Assembly (NCBI GenBank): GCA_963783865.1
Contig: CAWAPD010000004.1
Coordinates: 221,089 to 285,088 of the forward strand
Direction: 5' to 3'
Source of the DNA: CAWAPD01 sp963783865
GTDB lineage: Bacteria > Actinomycetota > Thermoleophilia > UBA2241
Length of the DNA stretch: 64,000 bases
A program made the position numbers and the translations under genes. Under the pieces are notes generated by a model. That model was not told the origin of the DNA, ran no database searches, and saw only the letters and a program-made list of their open reading frames with translations. Of this stretch, positions 1 through 8,393 are shown piece by piece. The first letter of the stretch is position 1; every line of letters begins with the position of its first letter.

Positions 1-69
1 GCGGCTGTGGTAGCGTTCTTCATCGGGTATCTGATCGGGCCCTACGTGCTCGATCGCTTCTTCTCGTAG
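1..69 (+). CDS. C-terminal end of a membrane protein (partial)
   Basis: The first frame is open from the window edge and ends in TAG at 67-69. The 22 visible residues contain a hydrophobic stretch (AAVVAFFIGYLIGPYVL) that looks like the end of a transmembrane segment, followed by a short polar tail. The gene begins outside the window, so no family can be assigned. It is separated from the next gene by a probable promoter. Confidence 0.4.
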   Translation, partial: AAVVAFFIGYLIGPYVLDRFFS

Positions 70-87
70 CCGGACTCTGGCCTCCAG

Positions 88-116
88 CTTCACAAGCCCC
101 GTGACTCCGGTATGAT
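88..116 (+). promoter_or_regulatory. Probable promoter for the zinc-ribbon gene
   Basis: CTTCAC at 88-93 and TATGAT at 111-116 are separated by 17 bases, a sigma-70-like arrangement. It lies just after the upstream partial gene and would give a leader of about 110 bases before the GTG at 233. Confidence 0.5.
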
Positions 117-232
117 TGCCCGGTTGGCACGTGAGGCGTGCCGGCCGGATGAAGGCGAGACGCCGCGTTGAGACCGCCGGGCCCCGGCGTCTCTCCGGCG
201 CTCCACCCGAGACTCGAGCAGGAGGAGACCAC

Positions 233-763
233 GTGCTAGCACGAGCGCTCGTCGCCGCGAGCAGCAGTAGCAGTAGCAGCAGCAGCGACCCGTTCGGGTC
301 GATCAAGGACTTCTTCAAGTCTTCGACCTGGCACTTCCTCACGTACATGACGGTCTTCTTCCTGGTCGCCCTGTGGCTGTCGTGCGCCTTCTGGGTGTGG
401 AAGGACGCGCGCCGGCGCATCGAGGACCGGATCGTGATCACCGTGGCCGTGCTCACCGGCCTCGTGTTCGGGCCGTTCGGGCTGCTCATCTACGCGATCC
501 TGCGGCCGCCCGAGTACCTCGAGGACATCCGCGAGCGCGAGCTGGAGATGCAGGCCATGGAACAGCGCCTGGCAGAGGACCAGCGCTGCCCGTTCTGCAA
601 GACGCGCGTCAAGGACGACTTCCTGGTCTGCCCGCACTGCATGCGGCGCCTGCGCGAGGTCTGCGGCAACTGTCGCCGTCCGCTCGACCCCGACTGGCGG
701 GTGTGCCCGTACTGCGAGAAGCAGGTGTCGTCGTCGCGAGCGCCGGAGTTCGACCTCGTCTAG
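233..763 (+). CDS. Small membrane protein with a double zinc ribbon
   Basis: About 176 residues. A serine run near the N-terminus (AGC/AGT codon repeat around 260-290) precedes two membrane segments at roughly residues 36-56 and 66-89. A charged helix follows, then four CxxC knuckles (CPFC, CPHC, CGNC, CPYC) forming a double zinc ribbon in the cytosolic C-terminal half. The GTG at 233 is preferred because AGGAGGAG ends five bases upstream; the frame stays open back to 116, but that extension is arginine-rich and has no ribosome-binding site. DZR-type proteins are common and functionally diverse. The role here is unknown; ndk follows 47 bp downstream. Confidence 0.75.
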   Translation: MLARALVAASSSSSSSSSDPFGSIKDFFKSSTWHFLTYMTVFFLVALWLSCAFWVWKDARRRIEDRIVITVAVLTGLVFGPFGLLIYAILRPPEYLEDIRERELEMQAMEQRLAEDQRCPFCKTRVKDDFLVCPHCMRRLREVCGNCRRPLDPDWRVCPYCEKQVSSSRAPEFDLV

Positions 764-786
764 GCCGGCCCGCGCCCGGCCGGCCT
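762..786 (+). terminator. Hairpin after the zinc-ribbon gene
   Basis: A 9-bp inverted repeat (AGGCCGGCC and its complement) with a 7-base loop starts inside the TAG stop codon. There is no U-tract, so it is only a weak terminator candidate in front of ndk. Confidence 0.3.
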
Positions 787-809
787 CCGGGCCGTACCAG
801 GAGGAGTTC

Positions 810-1223
810 GTGGAGAGAACGTTCGTCATGGTCAAACCCGACGGCGTCGACCTGCGTCTGGCCGGCGAGGTGATCGGCCGCTTCGAGCGCCGCGGCTTCA
901 CCTTGCGCGGCCTCAAGGCCATGCGCATCGACCGGGCCCTTGCCGAGCGCCACTATGCGGAGCACGTCGGCAAGCCGTTCTTCGAGGAGTTGGTCGCGTT
1001 CATCACCTCGGGTCCCGTCGTGGCCATGGTCTGGGAAGGCCGCGACGCGATCACCGTGGCGCGGGCGATGATGGGCGTGACCGACGCCGCCGCCGCGGCT
1101 CCCGGCACGATCCGCGGCGACTACTCGCTGTCCAAGCAACGCAACATCGTCCACGGCTCCGACGGTCCCGAGAGCGCCGTCCGCGAGATCGGCCTGTTCT
1201 TCCGTGAGGACGAGCTCGTCTGA
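810..1223 (+). CDS. ndk: Nucleoside diphosphate kinase
   Basis: 137 residues, the normal length for NDK, which moves the gamma phosphate between nucleoside di- and triphosphates in the cytosol. It opens with the conserved ERTFVMVKPDGV and contains the active-site histidine in NIVHGSD near residue 117. It also has the TIRGDY and EIGLFF segments typical of the family. The GTG start at 810 has AGGAGGAG just upstream. The end overlaps the start of maf by 20 bases, so the two are probably translated from one message. Confidence 0.97.
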   Translation: MERTFVMVKPDGVDLRLAGEVIGRFERRGFTLRGLKAMRIDRALAERHYAEHVGKPFFEELVAFITSGPVVAMVWEGRDAITVARAMMGVTDAAAAAPGTIRGDYSLSKQRNIVHGSDGPESAVREIGLFFREDELV

Positions 1224-1821
1224 GCCGGACGGGCCGGGCCCCCGGCTCGTCCTCGCCTCGCGCTCCCCACAGCGCGAGGCCATCCTGCGCCAGCTGCAGA
1301 TCCCGTTCCGCGTCTGCGTCAGCCGCTATCACGAGGCGCACCGCCACGGCGACCCGCGCGCCCTGGCCGAGCACAACGCGGCCGGCAAGGCGCGAGAGGT
1401 GGCGGCGCGCGAGGACGTCGGCCCCGGCGAGCTGGTGCTGGGCGTCGACACCGTCGTCGTCGTGGACGGCAGGGTGTACGGCAAGGCCTCGTCGGCCGAC
1501 GAGGCGCGCGCCTACCTCCTCGCGCTCGCCGGCCGCACGCACGAGGTCTGGAGCGGGCTGTGTCTGGCCGGCGACGGACGCGAGGAGCGGCGGCACGACA
1601 CGACGCTCGTCACCTTCCGCGAGCTCGACGCCGCCGCCGCCGACGCGTACGTCGCCTCCGGCGAGTGGCGCGAGCGGGCCGGCGCGTACGCGATCCAGGG
1701 CATCGGCTCGGCGCTCGTGCGCGCGGTCGAGGGCGACTACTGGAACGTCGTCGGGCTGCCGGTCGACGCCCTCGTCGACGCGCTGGAGGCCTTCGGGGTC
1801 GCTCCCTTCTCCTGGCTCTGA
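1204..1821 (+). CDS. maf: Maf-like nucleotide pyrophosphatase
   Basis: 205 residues. Maf/YhdE proteins are house-cleaning nucleotide pyrophosphatases; several act on dTTP/UTP or modified nucleotides. The N-terminal LASRSPQRE matches the conserved SxSPRR phosphate-binding motif. GVDTVVVVDG carries the catalytic aspartate, and the C-terminal YAIQGIGSALV is the usual Maf signature. The GTG at 1204 lies inside the end of ndk. The last ~30 residues approach the mreB promoter region. The Maf-MreBCD adjacency is widespread in bacteria and supports the call. Confidence 0.92.
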   Translation: MRTSSSEPDGPGPRLVLASRSPQREAILRQLQIPFRVCVSRYHEAHRHGDPRALAEHNAAGKAREVAAREDVGPGELVLGVDTVVVVDGRVYGKASSADEARAYLLALAGRTHEVWSGLCLAGDGREERRHDTTLVTFRELDAAAADAYVASGEWRERAGAYAIQGIGSALVRAVEGDYWNVVGLPVDALVDALEAFGVAPFSWL

Positions 1822-1870
1822 GACCGGCCGCCGGCCCGCCGCCTCGGTGGCCCATCCGGACGCCAGCGTG

Positions 1871-1876
1871 TAGTAT
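1871..1876 (+). promoter_or_regulatory. Possible -10 element of the mreB operon
   Basis: TAGTAT lies 34 bases before the inferred mreB start and after the maf stop. No convincing -35 is visible, so this is a tentative promoter for the cell-shape operon. Confidence 0.35.
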
Positions 1877-1909
1877 GGGCAGTCGAGCCGCCGGAGAAAG
1901 GAGTTCGTC

Positions 1910-2956
1910 ATCGGCTTCCTCGACTTCCTGACAGGCTTTGGCGCCCGCGACGTCGCCGTCGACCTGGGCACCGCCAACACCCTCGTGTACGTCCGCGGCC
2001 GCGGTATCGTGCTCTCCGAGCCGTCCGTCGTCGCCATCGACCATCGCAGCGGCGAGGTCCACGCCGTCGGCGCCGAGGCCAAGCGCATGCTGGGCCGCAC
2101 ACCGGGCACGATCAGCGCCATCCGTCCGCTCAAGGACGGCGTCATCGCCGACTTCGACGTGACCGAGCAGATGCTCCGCCACTTCATCCGCAAGGTGTCG
2201 CAGAACCGCTGGGCGCACCCCAGGGTCGTCATCTGCGTGCCCTCCGGCGTGACCGGCGTCGAGAAGCGCGCCGTCGAAGAGGCGACCTACTCGGCCGGCG
2301 CCAGGTGGACTGGCCTGATCGAAGAGCCCATGGCCGCCGCCATCGGCGCCGGCCTGCCGGTCGCCGAGCCGACCGGCAACATGATAGTCGACATCGGCGG
2401 CGGCACCACGGAGGTCGCCGTCATCTCGCTGGGCGGCATCGTCGTCAGCCAGTCGATCCGCGTCGGCGGCGACGAGCTCGACGAGGCCGTCATCTCGTAC
2501 GTGAAGAAGGAGTACAAGCTCCTGATCGGCAGCCAGACCGCCGAGGAGATCAAGCTCGAGATCGGGTCCGCGCACCCGTTGCCCCAGGAGGAGCAGGCCG
2601 AGATCCGCGGCCGCGACCTCGTGACCGGCTTGCCCAAGACGATCGTGCTCTCGTCCGAAGAGGTGAGAGCGGCGCTCGAGGAGCCGGTGCAGGCGATCAT
2701 CGACGCGATCAAGGCGACCCTCGACAAGACGCCGCCCGAGCTGGCCAGCGACATCATGGATCGCGGCATCATGCTCGCCGGCGGCGGCTCGCTGTTGCAG
2801 GGGCTGCCAGAGCGGCTCCGGCAGGAGACGCAGATGCCGGTGCATCTGGCCGAGTCGCCGCTGACCTGCGTGGCGGTGGGCTCGGGAAAGTACCTGGAGG
2901 AGTTCGATGCCATCGCCAAGAGCAAGCGCAACTCCAGGCCCAAAGGCCGTTACTAG
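1910..2956 (+). CDS. mreB: Rod-shape actin homologue MreB, apparent ATC start
   Basis: 348 residues from the inferred start, the usual MreB length. MreB polymerises under the membrane and guides the lateral wall synthase (MreC, MreD, PBP2, RodA). The actin nucleotide-binding motifs are present: phosphate-1 DLGTANTLVYV, phosphate-2 VDIGGGTTEVAV and the adenosine motif LAGGGSLL. No ATG, GTG or TTG exists in frame between the stop at 1871 and GTG 1985, and starting at 1985 would delete phosphate-1. AAAGGAG at 1897-1903 is correctly spaced for ATC at 1910, giving the conserved GFLDFLTG beginning. I therefore infer an ATC initiation codon. Confidence 0.9.
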   Translation: MGFLDFLTGFGARDVAVDLGTANTLVYVRGRGIVLSEPSVVAIDHRSGEVHAVGAEAKRMLGRTPGTISAIRPLKDGVIADFDVTEQMLRHFIRKVSQNRWAHPRVVICVPSGVTGVEKRAVEEATYSAGARWTGLIEEPMAAAIGAGLPVAEPTGNMIVDIGGGTTEVAVISLGGIVVSQSIRVGGDELDEAVISYVKKEYKLLIGSQTAEEIKLEIGSAHPLPQEEQAEIRGRDLVTGLPKTIVLSSEEVRAALEEPVQAIIDAIKATLDKTPPELASDIMDRGIMLAGGGSLLQGLPERLRQETQMPVHLAESPLTCVAVGSGKYLEEFDAIAKSKRNSRPKGRY

Positions 2957-2971
2957 CCGCTTCACCGCATA

Positions 2972-3805
2972 GTGGCCCGCAAGCGCGCTCTCCGGCGGCG
3001 TCTCGTCGTCATCATCTTGGTCGTGTGCTCGCTCGCGCTGCTGACCGTGTACTTCCGTGAGTCGTCGGGCGGGCCGCTGCACAGCGTGCAGGCGCGCAGC
3101 CTGCAGGCGGTGGCGCCCCTGCAGGGCGGCGCCGCGCGGGTCATCCAGCCGTTCCGCAACGCGTGGAACTGGGCCGGCGGCCTGTTCTCCGCCCACTCGG
3201 AGAACAGGCGGCTGAAGGCCGAGGTGCAGCAGCTGCGCTCCCAGGTCGCCGACACGGTCGCCACGCAACAGCAGAACGACGAGATGAAGGCCTTGCTGAA
3301 GCTCAAGCGCGAGACCGTGTTCCCCAAGGGGGTCACCCTCATCGCGGCGCGCGTGATCGCCCGGTCGCCGACCGCCTGGTACTCGACGGTCACGCTCGAC
3401 GCGGGCTCGTCCCAGGGCGTGAGCGTCGGCGACGCCGTGGTCAACGGCGACGGCCTGGTCGGCAGGGTGTCGAGCGTGACGTCGGGAGCCTCGAACGTGA
3501 CCCTGGTCACCGACCAGGAAAGCTACGTCGACTCGGTGACGCTGCCGGGAGGAGCCCAGGGGCTCCTGTCGGGCAGCGTCACCGGCGACCTGGCCCTGCA
3601 GTACGTCGATCGCGGTGAGAAGGTCGAGAAGGGACAGGTCGTCGAGACGTCCGGGCGCATGCAGTCGATCTTCGTGCGCGGCATCCCCATCGGCGTCGTC
3701 TCCGCGGTCGGCCAGCAGGAGGTCGAGCTCTACCAGAGCATCGCCGTCACGCCCTACGTCGACTTCCACACGCTCGACCTGGTGATGGTGGTGACGCAGC
3801 CGTGA
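2972..3805 (+). CDS. mreC: Rod-shape-determining protein MreC
   Basis: 277 residues. One N-terminal membrane anchor (residues ~11-28) is followed by a coiled coil (~70-105) and the paired beta-barrel periplasmic/extracellular domain. The phrase VNGDGLVGRVSSV is typical of the family. MreC links the MreB filaments to PBP2 and RodA. The start is GTG 2972, 15 bases after the mreB stop; the TGA overlaps the mreD ATG by one base. An inverted repeat of about 12 bp lies at 3180-3209 inside the coiled-coil coding region. Confidence 0.93.
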   Translation: MARKRALRRRLVVIILVVCSLALLTVYFRESSGGPLHSVQARSLQAVAPLQGGAARVIQPFRNAWNWAGGLFSAHSENRRLKAEVQQLRSQVADTVATQQQNDEMKALLKLKRETVFPKGVTLIAARVIARSPTAWYSTVTLDAGSSQGVSVGDAVVNGDGLVGRVSSVTSGASNVTLVTDQESYVDSVTLPGGAQGLLSGSVTGDLALQYVDRGEKVEKGQVVETSGRMQSIFVRGIPIGVVSAVGQQEVELYQSIAVTPYVDFHTLDLVMVVTQP

Positions 3806-4365
3806 TGGCGACCCCCGTGAGGGCCGTCGACGAGGCGACCGACTGGCGCGGGCTGCTGATCGACGTCGCGCGCCTGGTCGCGGTGCTCCTGGTCGTCCTC
3901 GTGCTGCAGACGGCGATCGCGCCCAACGTCCGCATCCTGGGCGCCAATCCCGACTTCGTGCTCATCGCCGTCGTCAGCGTGGCGCTGCTGCGGGGCGCCG
4001 AGGTGGGAGCGATCTTCGGGTTCGCGGCCGGCGGCCTGGTGTCGATCGTGCTGTTCGAGCCGGCCGGCATCACGGCGCTGACGCTGACGCTGGTCGGCTA
4101 CCTGTCGGGCCGGTTCGCCGAGACGGCCGACCTCTCGTCGGCCGTGGCGCCGGTGTTCACCGTGTTCGTCGCCAGCATCTTCGGGGAGACGATGTATGCC
4201 CTGGCCCAGTTCCTGCTCGGTCGCGAAGCGCCGGCGTGGTACCTCACGACCCACGTCGTCGCCCCGGTCGTCGTCCTGAACACCCTCCTCGCCGCGCCGG
4301 TGTACCTCGTGGCGCGCTGGTTCATGGGGGGTGAGAGACATGCGCGTAGCCAGGAGACCCGATAG
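3805..4365 (+). CDS. mreD: Rod-shape-determining protein MreD
   Basis: 186 residues, with five to six hydrophobic segments filling most of the chain. NPDFVLIAVVSVALLRG and the following glycine-rich helix fit MreD. It is an integral membrane partner of MreC in the elongasome. ATG 3805 overlaps the mreC stop; a GTG three bases earlier is possible. The 3' end overlaps mrdA by 35 bases. Confidence 0.88.
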   Translation: MATPVRAVDEATDWRGLLIDVARLVAVLLVVLVLQTAIAPNVRILGANPDFVLIAVVSVALLRGAEVGAIFGFAAGGLVSIVLFEPAGITALTLTLVGYLSGRFAETADLSSAVAPVFTVFVASIFGETMYALAQFLLGREAPAWYLTTHVVAPVVVLNTLLAAPVYLVARWFMGGERHARSQETR

Positions 4366-6328
4366 GCCGACCGGGGAGCGCGGCCGGCCCATCCGGACCG
4401 GCCGCGCCGACCGCCCGGTGATCCAGCCGCCCTCGGTGGCGTTGCGGGTGGTCCTGCTCGCCGGCGTGGCCGTGGCGCTGATCGCGATCATCCTCTTCCG
4501 GCTGTGGTTCCTCGAGATCCTGTCCGGGCAGCAGTACGTGGCGCAGGCCAACGACAACCGGCTGCGTTCGGTCAAGATCCTGGCGCCGCGGGGTGAGATC
4601 CTCGACAGTCGCGGCAAGGTCATGGTCGACAACCGGCCGGGCCTGGCGGTCGGCATCCGGCCGATGGACGTGCCCCCGGGGCAGCTCGCGACGGTCGTCC
4701 ACCGCTTGGCCCATGAGTTGAAGCTTTCTCCCGCCAAGGTGCGGGCCCACCTGGTCGACGAGACCGGGGTGTCGTTCAAGGTGCTGAACGCCCACTCCGG
4801 AGCCGGCGGCTTCGACCTGGTCGTCGTCAAGGAGGACACGAAGAAGCCGGTCGTCGCCTACCTCCTCGAGCACAAGCAGCAGTTCCCCGGCGTCGAGGTG
4901 CAGCAGAACTACCTGCGCGACTACCCGATGGGCGAGGTCGGCGCCCACTTCCTGGGCCAGCTGGGCGAGATCAACCGCTTGCAGCTCAAACAGCCGGCCT
5001 ACCGCGGCTACGCGGCCGGCGACGTCATCGGCCAGTCGGGGGTCGAGGCGACCTACGACAAGTGGCTGCGTGGCGCCGACGGTTCGCTGCGCGTCGAGGT
5101 CGACTCGATGGGCCGCCCGAAGCAGCAGGTGCCGGGCGGCCGCCTGCCCGCCGTGGGCGACAACCTGGTCTTGACGGTCGACTCGAAGGTGCAGGCGGCC
5201 GCCCAGAACGCGATCGCCTACGGCATCGATCAGGCGCACGCGAACGGCGACTACGCCGCCAGCGCCGGGGCCGCCGTGGTGCTCGACGCCAAGACCGGTG
5301 GTGTGGTCGCCATGGCCAGCTACCCCTCGTTCGACCCGTCGTGGTTCTCGGGCGGCATCTCGGTGAAGCACTTCAAGAAGCTCAACGACGATCCGACCCA
5401 CCCGCTGGTCAACCGGGCCGACCAGGGACTGTATCCGGTCGGCTCCACCTTCAAGCTGGTCGACTCGATCGCCGCTCTCGAGGAGGGTGTGATCTCACCG
5501 GCGACGACGTTCGACTGCACCGGGACCTACAAGGTGCCGAACACCTACGACAACTCGGTGTTCCACTGCTGGATCTATCCGGGAGCGCACGGGGTCCTCA
5601 ACCTCACGCAGGCGTTGACCGTCTCGTGCGACACCTACTTCTACAACATCGGCTACGCCTTCTACTCGCGGCAGGGGGAAGAGCTCGAGGACTGGGCCAA
5701 ACGGCTCGGTTTCGGTCACACCACCGGCCTCGACATCCCCGGCGAGGCGGGCGGCCTCGTGCCGACGCCGGAGTGGCGCAAGAAGACCTTCACGACGGCC
5801 ATCGACAAGCTCTGGAAGCCGGGCAACTCGATCAACCTGGCGATCGGCCAGGGCGACCTGCAGGCGACGCCGCTGCAGCTCGCCGTCGCCTACGCGACCG
5901 TAGCCAACGGCGGGTACCTGGTGAAGCCGCACTTCGGCGACAAGGTGGTCGACCCGGGCGGCAAGCTCGTGCAGCGGCTGAACCTGGCACCGCCCAGGAA
6001 GCTCGACATCGCGCCGCAGTGGATCGACGTCGTCAAGCAGGGGCTGGTCGACGCCGCCACCAGCCCGCTGGGCACCTCGTATCCGGTCTTCGGCGGCTAC
6101 CCGGTCAAGGTGGCCGGCAAGACGGGGACCGCCGAGGTCTACCAGAAGGGCGACTACTCGTGGTACGCGAGCTTCGCGCCGGCGTCGGACCCGAAGTACG
6201 TCGTCGTGGTCATGATCGAGCAGGGCGGGCACGGCGGCACGGCCGCCGCGCCCGCCGCCCGCATGATCTACGACAGCCTCTTCGACGTCCACGCCGGCTT
6301 GGTGCAGGGCACGACCCACAGCGACTGA
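4331..6328 (+). CDS. mrdA: Penicillin-binding protein 2 (elongation transpeptidase)
   Basis: 665 residues. A short cytosolic tail and one membrane anchor (~35-58) precede the PBP dimerisation domain (APRGEILDSRGKVMVDN) and a transpeptidase domain. Catalytic motifs are visible: STFK in YPVGSTFKLVDS, SCD in TVSCDTYFYN and KTG in VAGKTGTAEV. It cross-links peptidoglycan during rod elongation together with the adjacent RodA. GTG 4331 or ATG 4340 could start it; both overlap mreD. A 10-bp inverted repeat with a 10-base loop lies at 4378-4407 in the variable tail region. Confidence 0.95.
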   Translation: MRDMRVARRPDRPTGERGRPIRTGRADRPVIQPPSVALRVVLLAGVAVALIAIILFRLWFLEILSGQQYVAQANDNRLRSVKILAPRGEILDSRGKVMVDNRPGLAVGIRPMDVPPGQLATVVHRLAHELKLSPAKVRAHLVDETGVSFKVLNAHSGAGGFDLVVVKEDTKKPVVAYLLEHKQQFPGVEVQQNYLRDYPMGEVGAHFLGQLGEINRLQLKQPAYRGYAAGDVIGQSGVEATYDKWLRGADGSLRVEVDSMGRPKQQVPGGRLPAVGDNLVLTVDSKVQAAAQNAIAYGIDQAHANGDYAASAGAAVVLDAKTGGVVAMASYPSFDPSWFSGGISVKHFKKLNDDPTHPLVNRADQGLYPVGSTFKLVDSIAALEEGVISPATTFDCTGTYKVPNTYDNSVFHCWIYPGAHGVLNLTQALTVSCDTYFYNIGYAFYSRQGEELEDWAKRLGFGHTTGLDIPGEAGGLVPTPEWRKKTFTTAIDKLWKPGNSINLAIGQGDLQATPLQLAVAYATVANGGYLVKPHFGDKVVDPGGKLVQRLNLAPPRKLDIAPQWIDVVKQGLVDAATSPLGTSYPVFGGYPVKVAGKTGTAEVYQKGDYSWYASFAPASDPKYVVVVMIEQGGHGGTAAAPAARMIYDSLFDVHAGLVQGTTHSD

Positions 6329-6329
6329 C

Positions 6330-7445
6330 GTGGATCTTCGCACCTACCTCCGGCACCTCGACTACATCCTGGTCGCCGTGACCCTGGGGCTCGTGGCCTA
6401 CGGCGCGACGATGGTCTACTTCGCCACCCGGCACGACATCGCGGGCGACCCGGTCTACTACGTGCGCAACCAGGCGATCTTCGCCGCCATCGGGCTGGTC
6501 GTGTGGTTCGCCCTGACGCTGGTCGACTACGAGCACGTGCGCTCGTGGCAGTGGGGGATGTACGCCGTCGCCGTCCTCGTCGTCGTGGTGGTCTATGCGT
6601 TCCCGACGATCCGCGGCTCGCACCGCTGGATCCCGCTGCCGCTGTTCAACCTGCAGGCCTCGGAGCTGGCCCTGGTGATGCTCACGCTGACCCTGCCGGC
6701 GTTCCTGACCGACCGGTTGCAGCAGCTCGGGACCTGGCGCGTGACGATCCTGAGCTTCGTCTACGTCGGCGTGCCGGCGCTGATCGTCTTCGCCCAGCCG
6801 GACTTCGGCACGAGCATGGTGTTCGCGGTGCTGCTGGTGACGGCGCTGCTCTTCTACGGCACGCCATGGACGCACTTCGCCGCGCTCGGCGGGTTCTTCG
6901 CCGTGGCGCTCGTCGCGGTGTTCAAGGTGCTGCCCATGGCCGGCCTGCACCTCGTGAAGTCGTACCAGGTCGACCGCCTGCTGACCTTCCTGCATCCGGC
7001 CAACGACCCGCAGGGCAGCGGCTACAACATCACGCAATCGCTGATCGCCGTCGGGTCGGGGGCGCTGCACGGGCGCGGCAACCTGGCCACGCAGACGACC
7101 CTCGACTTCCTGCCCGAGCACCACACCGACTTCATCTTCGCGGTCATCGGCGAGCGCTACGGGTTCGTGGGCGCGGCCCTGCTGCTCGGCCTCTTCGTGC
7201 TGCTCATCTGGCGCGCCCTGCGCATCGCCACGCTCTCGCGTGACATGATGGGGGCCATGGTGGCGGGCTCGATCGCGGCCATGTTCGTGTTCGAGGTGTT
7301 CGTGAACATCGGCATGACTATTGGTATCATGCCGATCACGGGTATCCCTCTTCCATTCGTGAGCTACGGCGGATCCGCCCTGATCACGAACCTCATGATG
7401 ATCGGCCTCCTCGAGGGCATCCACCTTCGCGGCAGGACCGGCTAG
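6330..7445 (+). CDS. rodA: Peptidoglycan glycosyltransferase RodA (SEDS family)
   Basis: 371 residues with about ten membrane segments. SEDS landmarks are present: QPDFGTSMVF, the extracellular loop ending in LPEHHTDFIFAVIGE, and the C-terminal GIPLPFVSYGGSAL. RodA polymerises lipid II into glycan strands and pairs with PBP2. GTG 6330 follows the mrdA stop by one base, so the two are translationally coupled. This completes the operon mreB-mreC-mreD-mrdA-rodA. Confidence 0.95.
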   Translation: MDLRTYLRHLDYILVAVTLGLVAYGATMVYFATRHDIAGDPVYYVRNQAIFAAIGLVVWFALTLVDYEHVRSWQWGMYAVAVLVVVVVYAFPTIRGSHRWIPLPLFNLQASELALVMLTLTLPAFLTDRLQQLGTWRVTILSFVYVGVPALIVFAQPDFGTSMVFAVLLVTALLFYGTPWTHFAALGGFFAVALVAVFKVLPMAGLHLVKSYQVDRLLTFLHPANDPQGSGYNITQSLIAVGSGALHGRGNLATQTTLDFLPEHHTDFIFAVIGERYGFVGAALLLGLFVLLIWRALRIATLSRDMMGAMVAGSIAAMFVFEVFVNIGMTIGIMPITGIPLPFVSYGGSALITNLMMIGLLEGIHLRGRTG

Positions 7446-7454
7446 GGGCAGACG

Positions 7455-8393
7455 ATGGCGACGTACAGCGTACGCAAGATCTGGGGGGCGTTGAGCGACG
7501 TGCGCAAGCGCGCCTCGCTCAACGCCCGCATCCTGCTGACCGGCGACCCCGCCGTGGCGAACGAGGTCCGCGAGCTGCTCGTGCGCGACGCGACCCCAGC
7601 CGGGGTCGCCGCCGTCGACGCGCTCGACGTGGCGCAGTTCCCCACGAAGCCGCTGGGGCTCCAAGGCTACTCGGTGGTCGTCTTCCTCGAGGACGGCCTC
7701 AGCCCGGCGCGGCCCGACCTCAAGGCCCAGGTGTCGTTCTGCGAGGCCGTCGGCCTGCGGGTGATCGTCGCCGTCGTGCGTGACACGCCGGCGGTGCCCG
7801 TCGATCGCCAGTACTGGCTGTCGACCCTGGGCATCGGCCCCAAGCACTTCGTGGTGCACACGCGCGGTGGCGACGCGGCGACCGCGCCGCTGGCGCGGCG
7901 CCTGGCCGCGTCGGTCGGTCATGCCGACGTCGCGCTCGCCGCGGCGCTGCCGGCCGTGCGCCCGGCCGTGCTCGACCACCTGATCGACGCCGCCGCGCGG
8001 CAGAACGCCGCCGTGGGCGTGCTGATCTTCATCCCCGGCGCCGACATGCCGGTGATGACCCTGAACCAGATCAGGATGGTCCTGCACATCGGCGCCGCCC
8101 ACGGTTACGACCCCACGCCGCAGCGCGTGCTCGAGATCCTCAGCGTGATCGCGAGCGGGCTCGGCCTGCGGGCGGTCGCGCGCTACGCGATCGAGTTCGT
8201 CCCCGGCCTCGGCTGGGCCCTCAAGGGCGCGGTGGGGTACACGGGCACGCAAGCTATCGGACGATCCGCGGTGCTCTACTTCGAGAGTGGCGCCGCGATG
8301 ACGCCCGGCCGGATGCGCCGGGTGACCGAAAGAGTCGGAAAGATCGGTTCTGTTGGAAAAGGACTCCTGCGACGAGGACCGGGTACCGCGTGA
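7455..8393 (+). CDS. DUF697-type protein of unknown function
   Basis: 312 residues. The first ~150 residues resemble a degenerate nucleotide-binding fold (ILLTGDPAVANEVRELL, SVVVFLEDG) without a P-loop. The C-terminal part has the weakly hydrophobic segment GVLIFIPGADMPVMTLNQIRM and a following alanine/glycine helix, as seen in DUF697 (YcjF-like) proteins. ATG 7455 is nine bases after the rodA stop, so it belongs to the same transcript. A role linked to the cell envelope is suggested by position only. The end overlaps the next gene by 41 bases. Confidence 0.6.
   Translation: MATYSVRKIWGALSDVRKRASLNARILLTGDPAVANEVRELLVRDATPAGVAAVDALDVAQFPTKPLGLQGYSVVVFLEDGLSPARPDLKAQVSFCEAVGLRVIVAVVRDTPAVPVDRQYWLSTLGIGPKHFVVHTRGGDAATAPLARRLAASVGHADVALAAALPAVRPAVLDHLIDAAARQNAAVGVLIFIPGADMPVMTLNQIRMVLHIGAAHGYDPTPQRVLEILSVIASGLGLRAVARYAIEFVPGLGWALKGAVGYTGTQAIGRSAVLYFESGAAMTPGRMRRVTERVGKIGSVGKGLLRRGPGTA

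Noticed and set aside
1610..3769. A 719-codon open frame on the minus strand opposite maf-mreB-mreC
   Set aside because: It is antisense to three well-supported genes. High GC at third codon positions removes stops from the complementary frame; the translation is low-complexity and matches no family.
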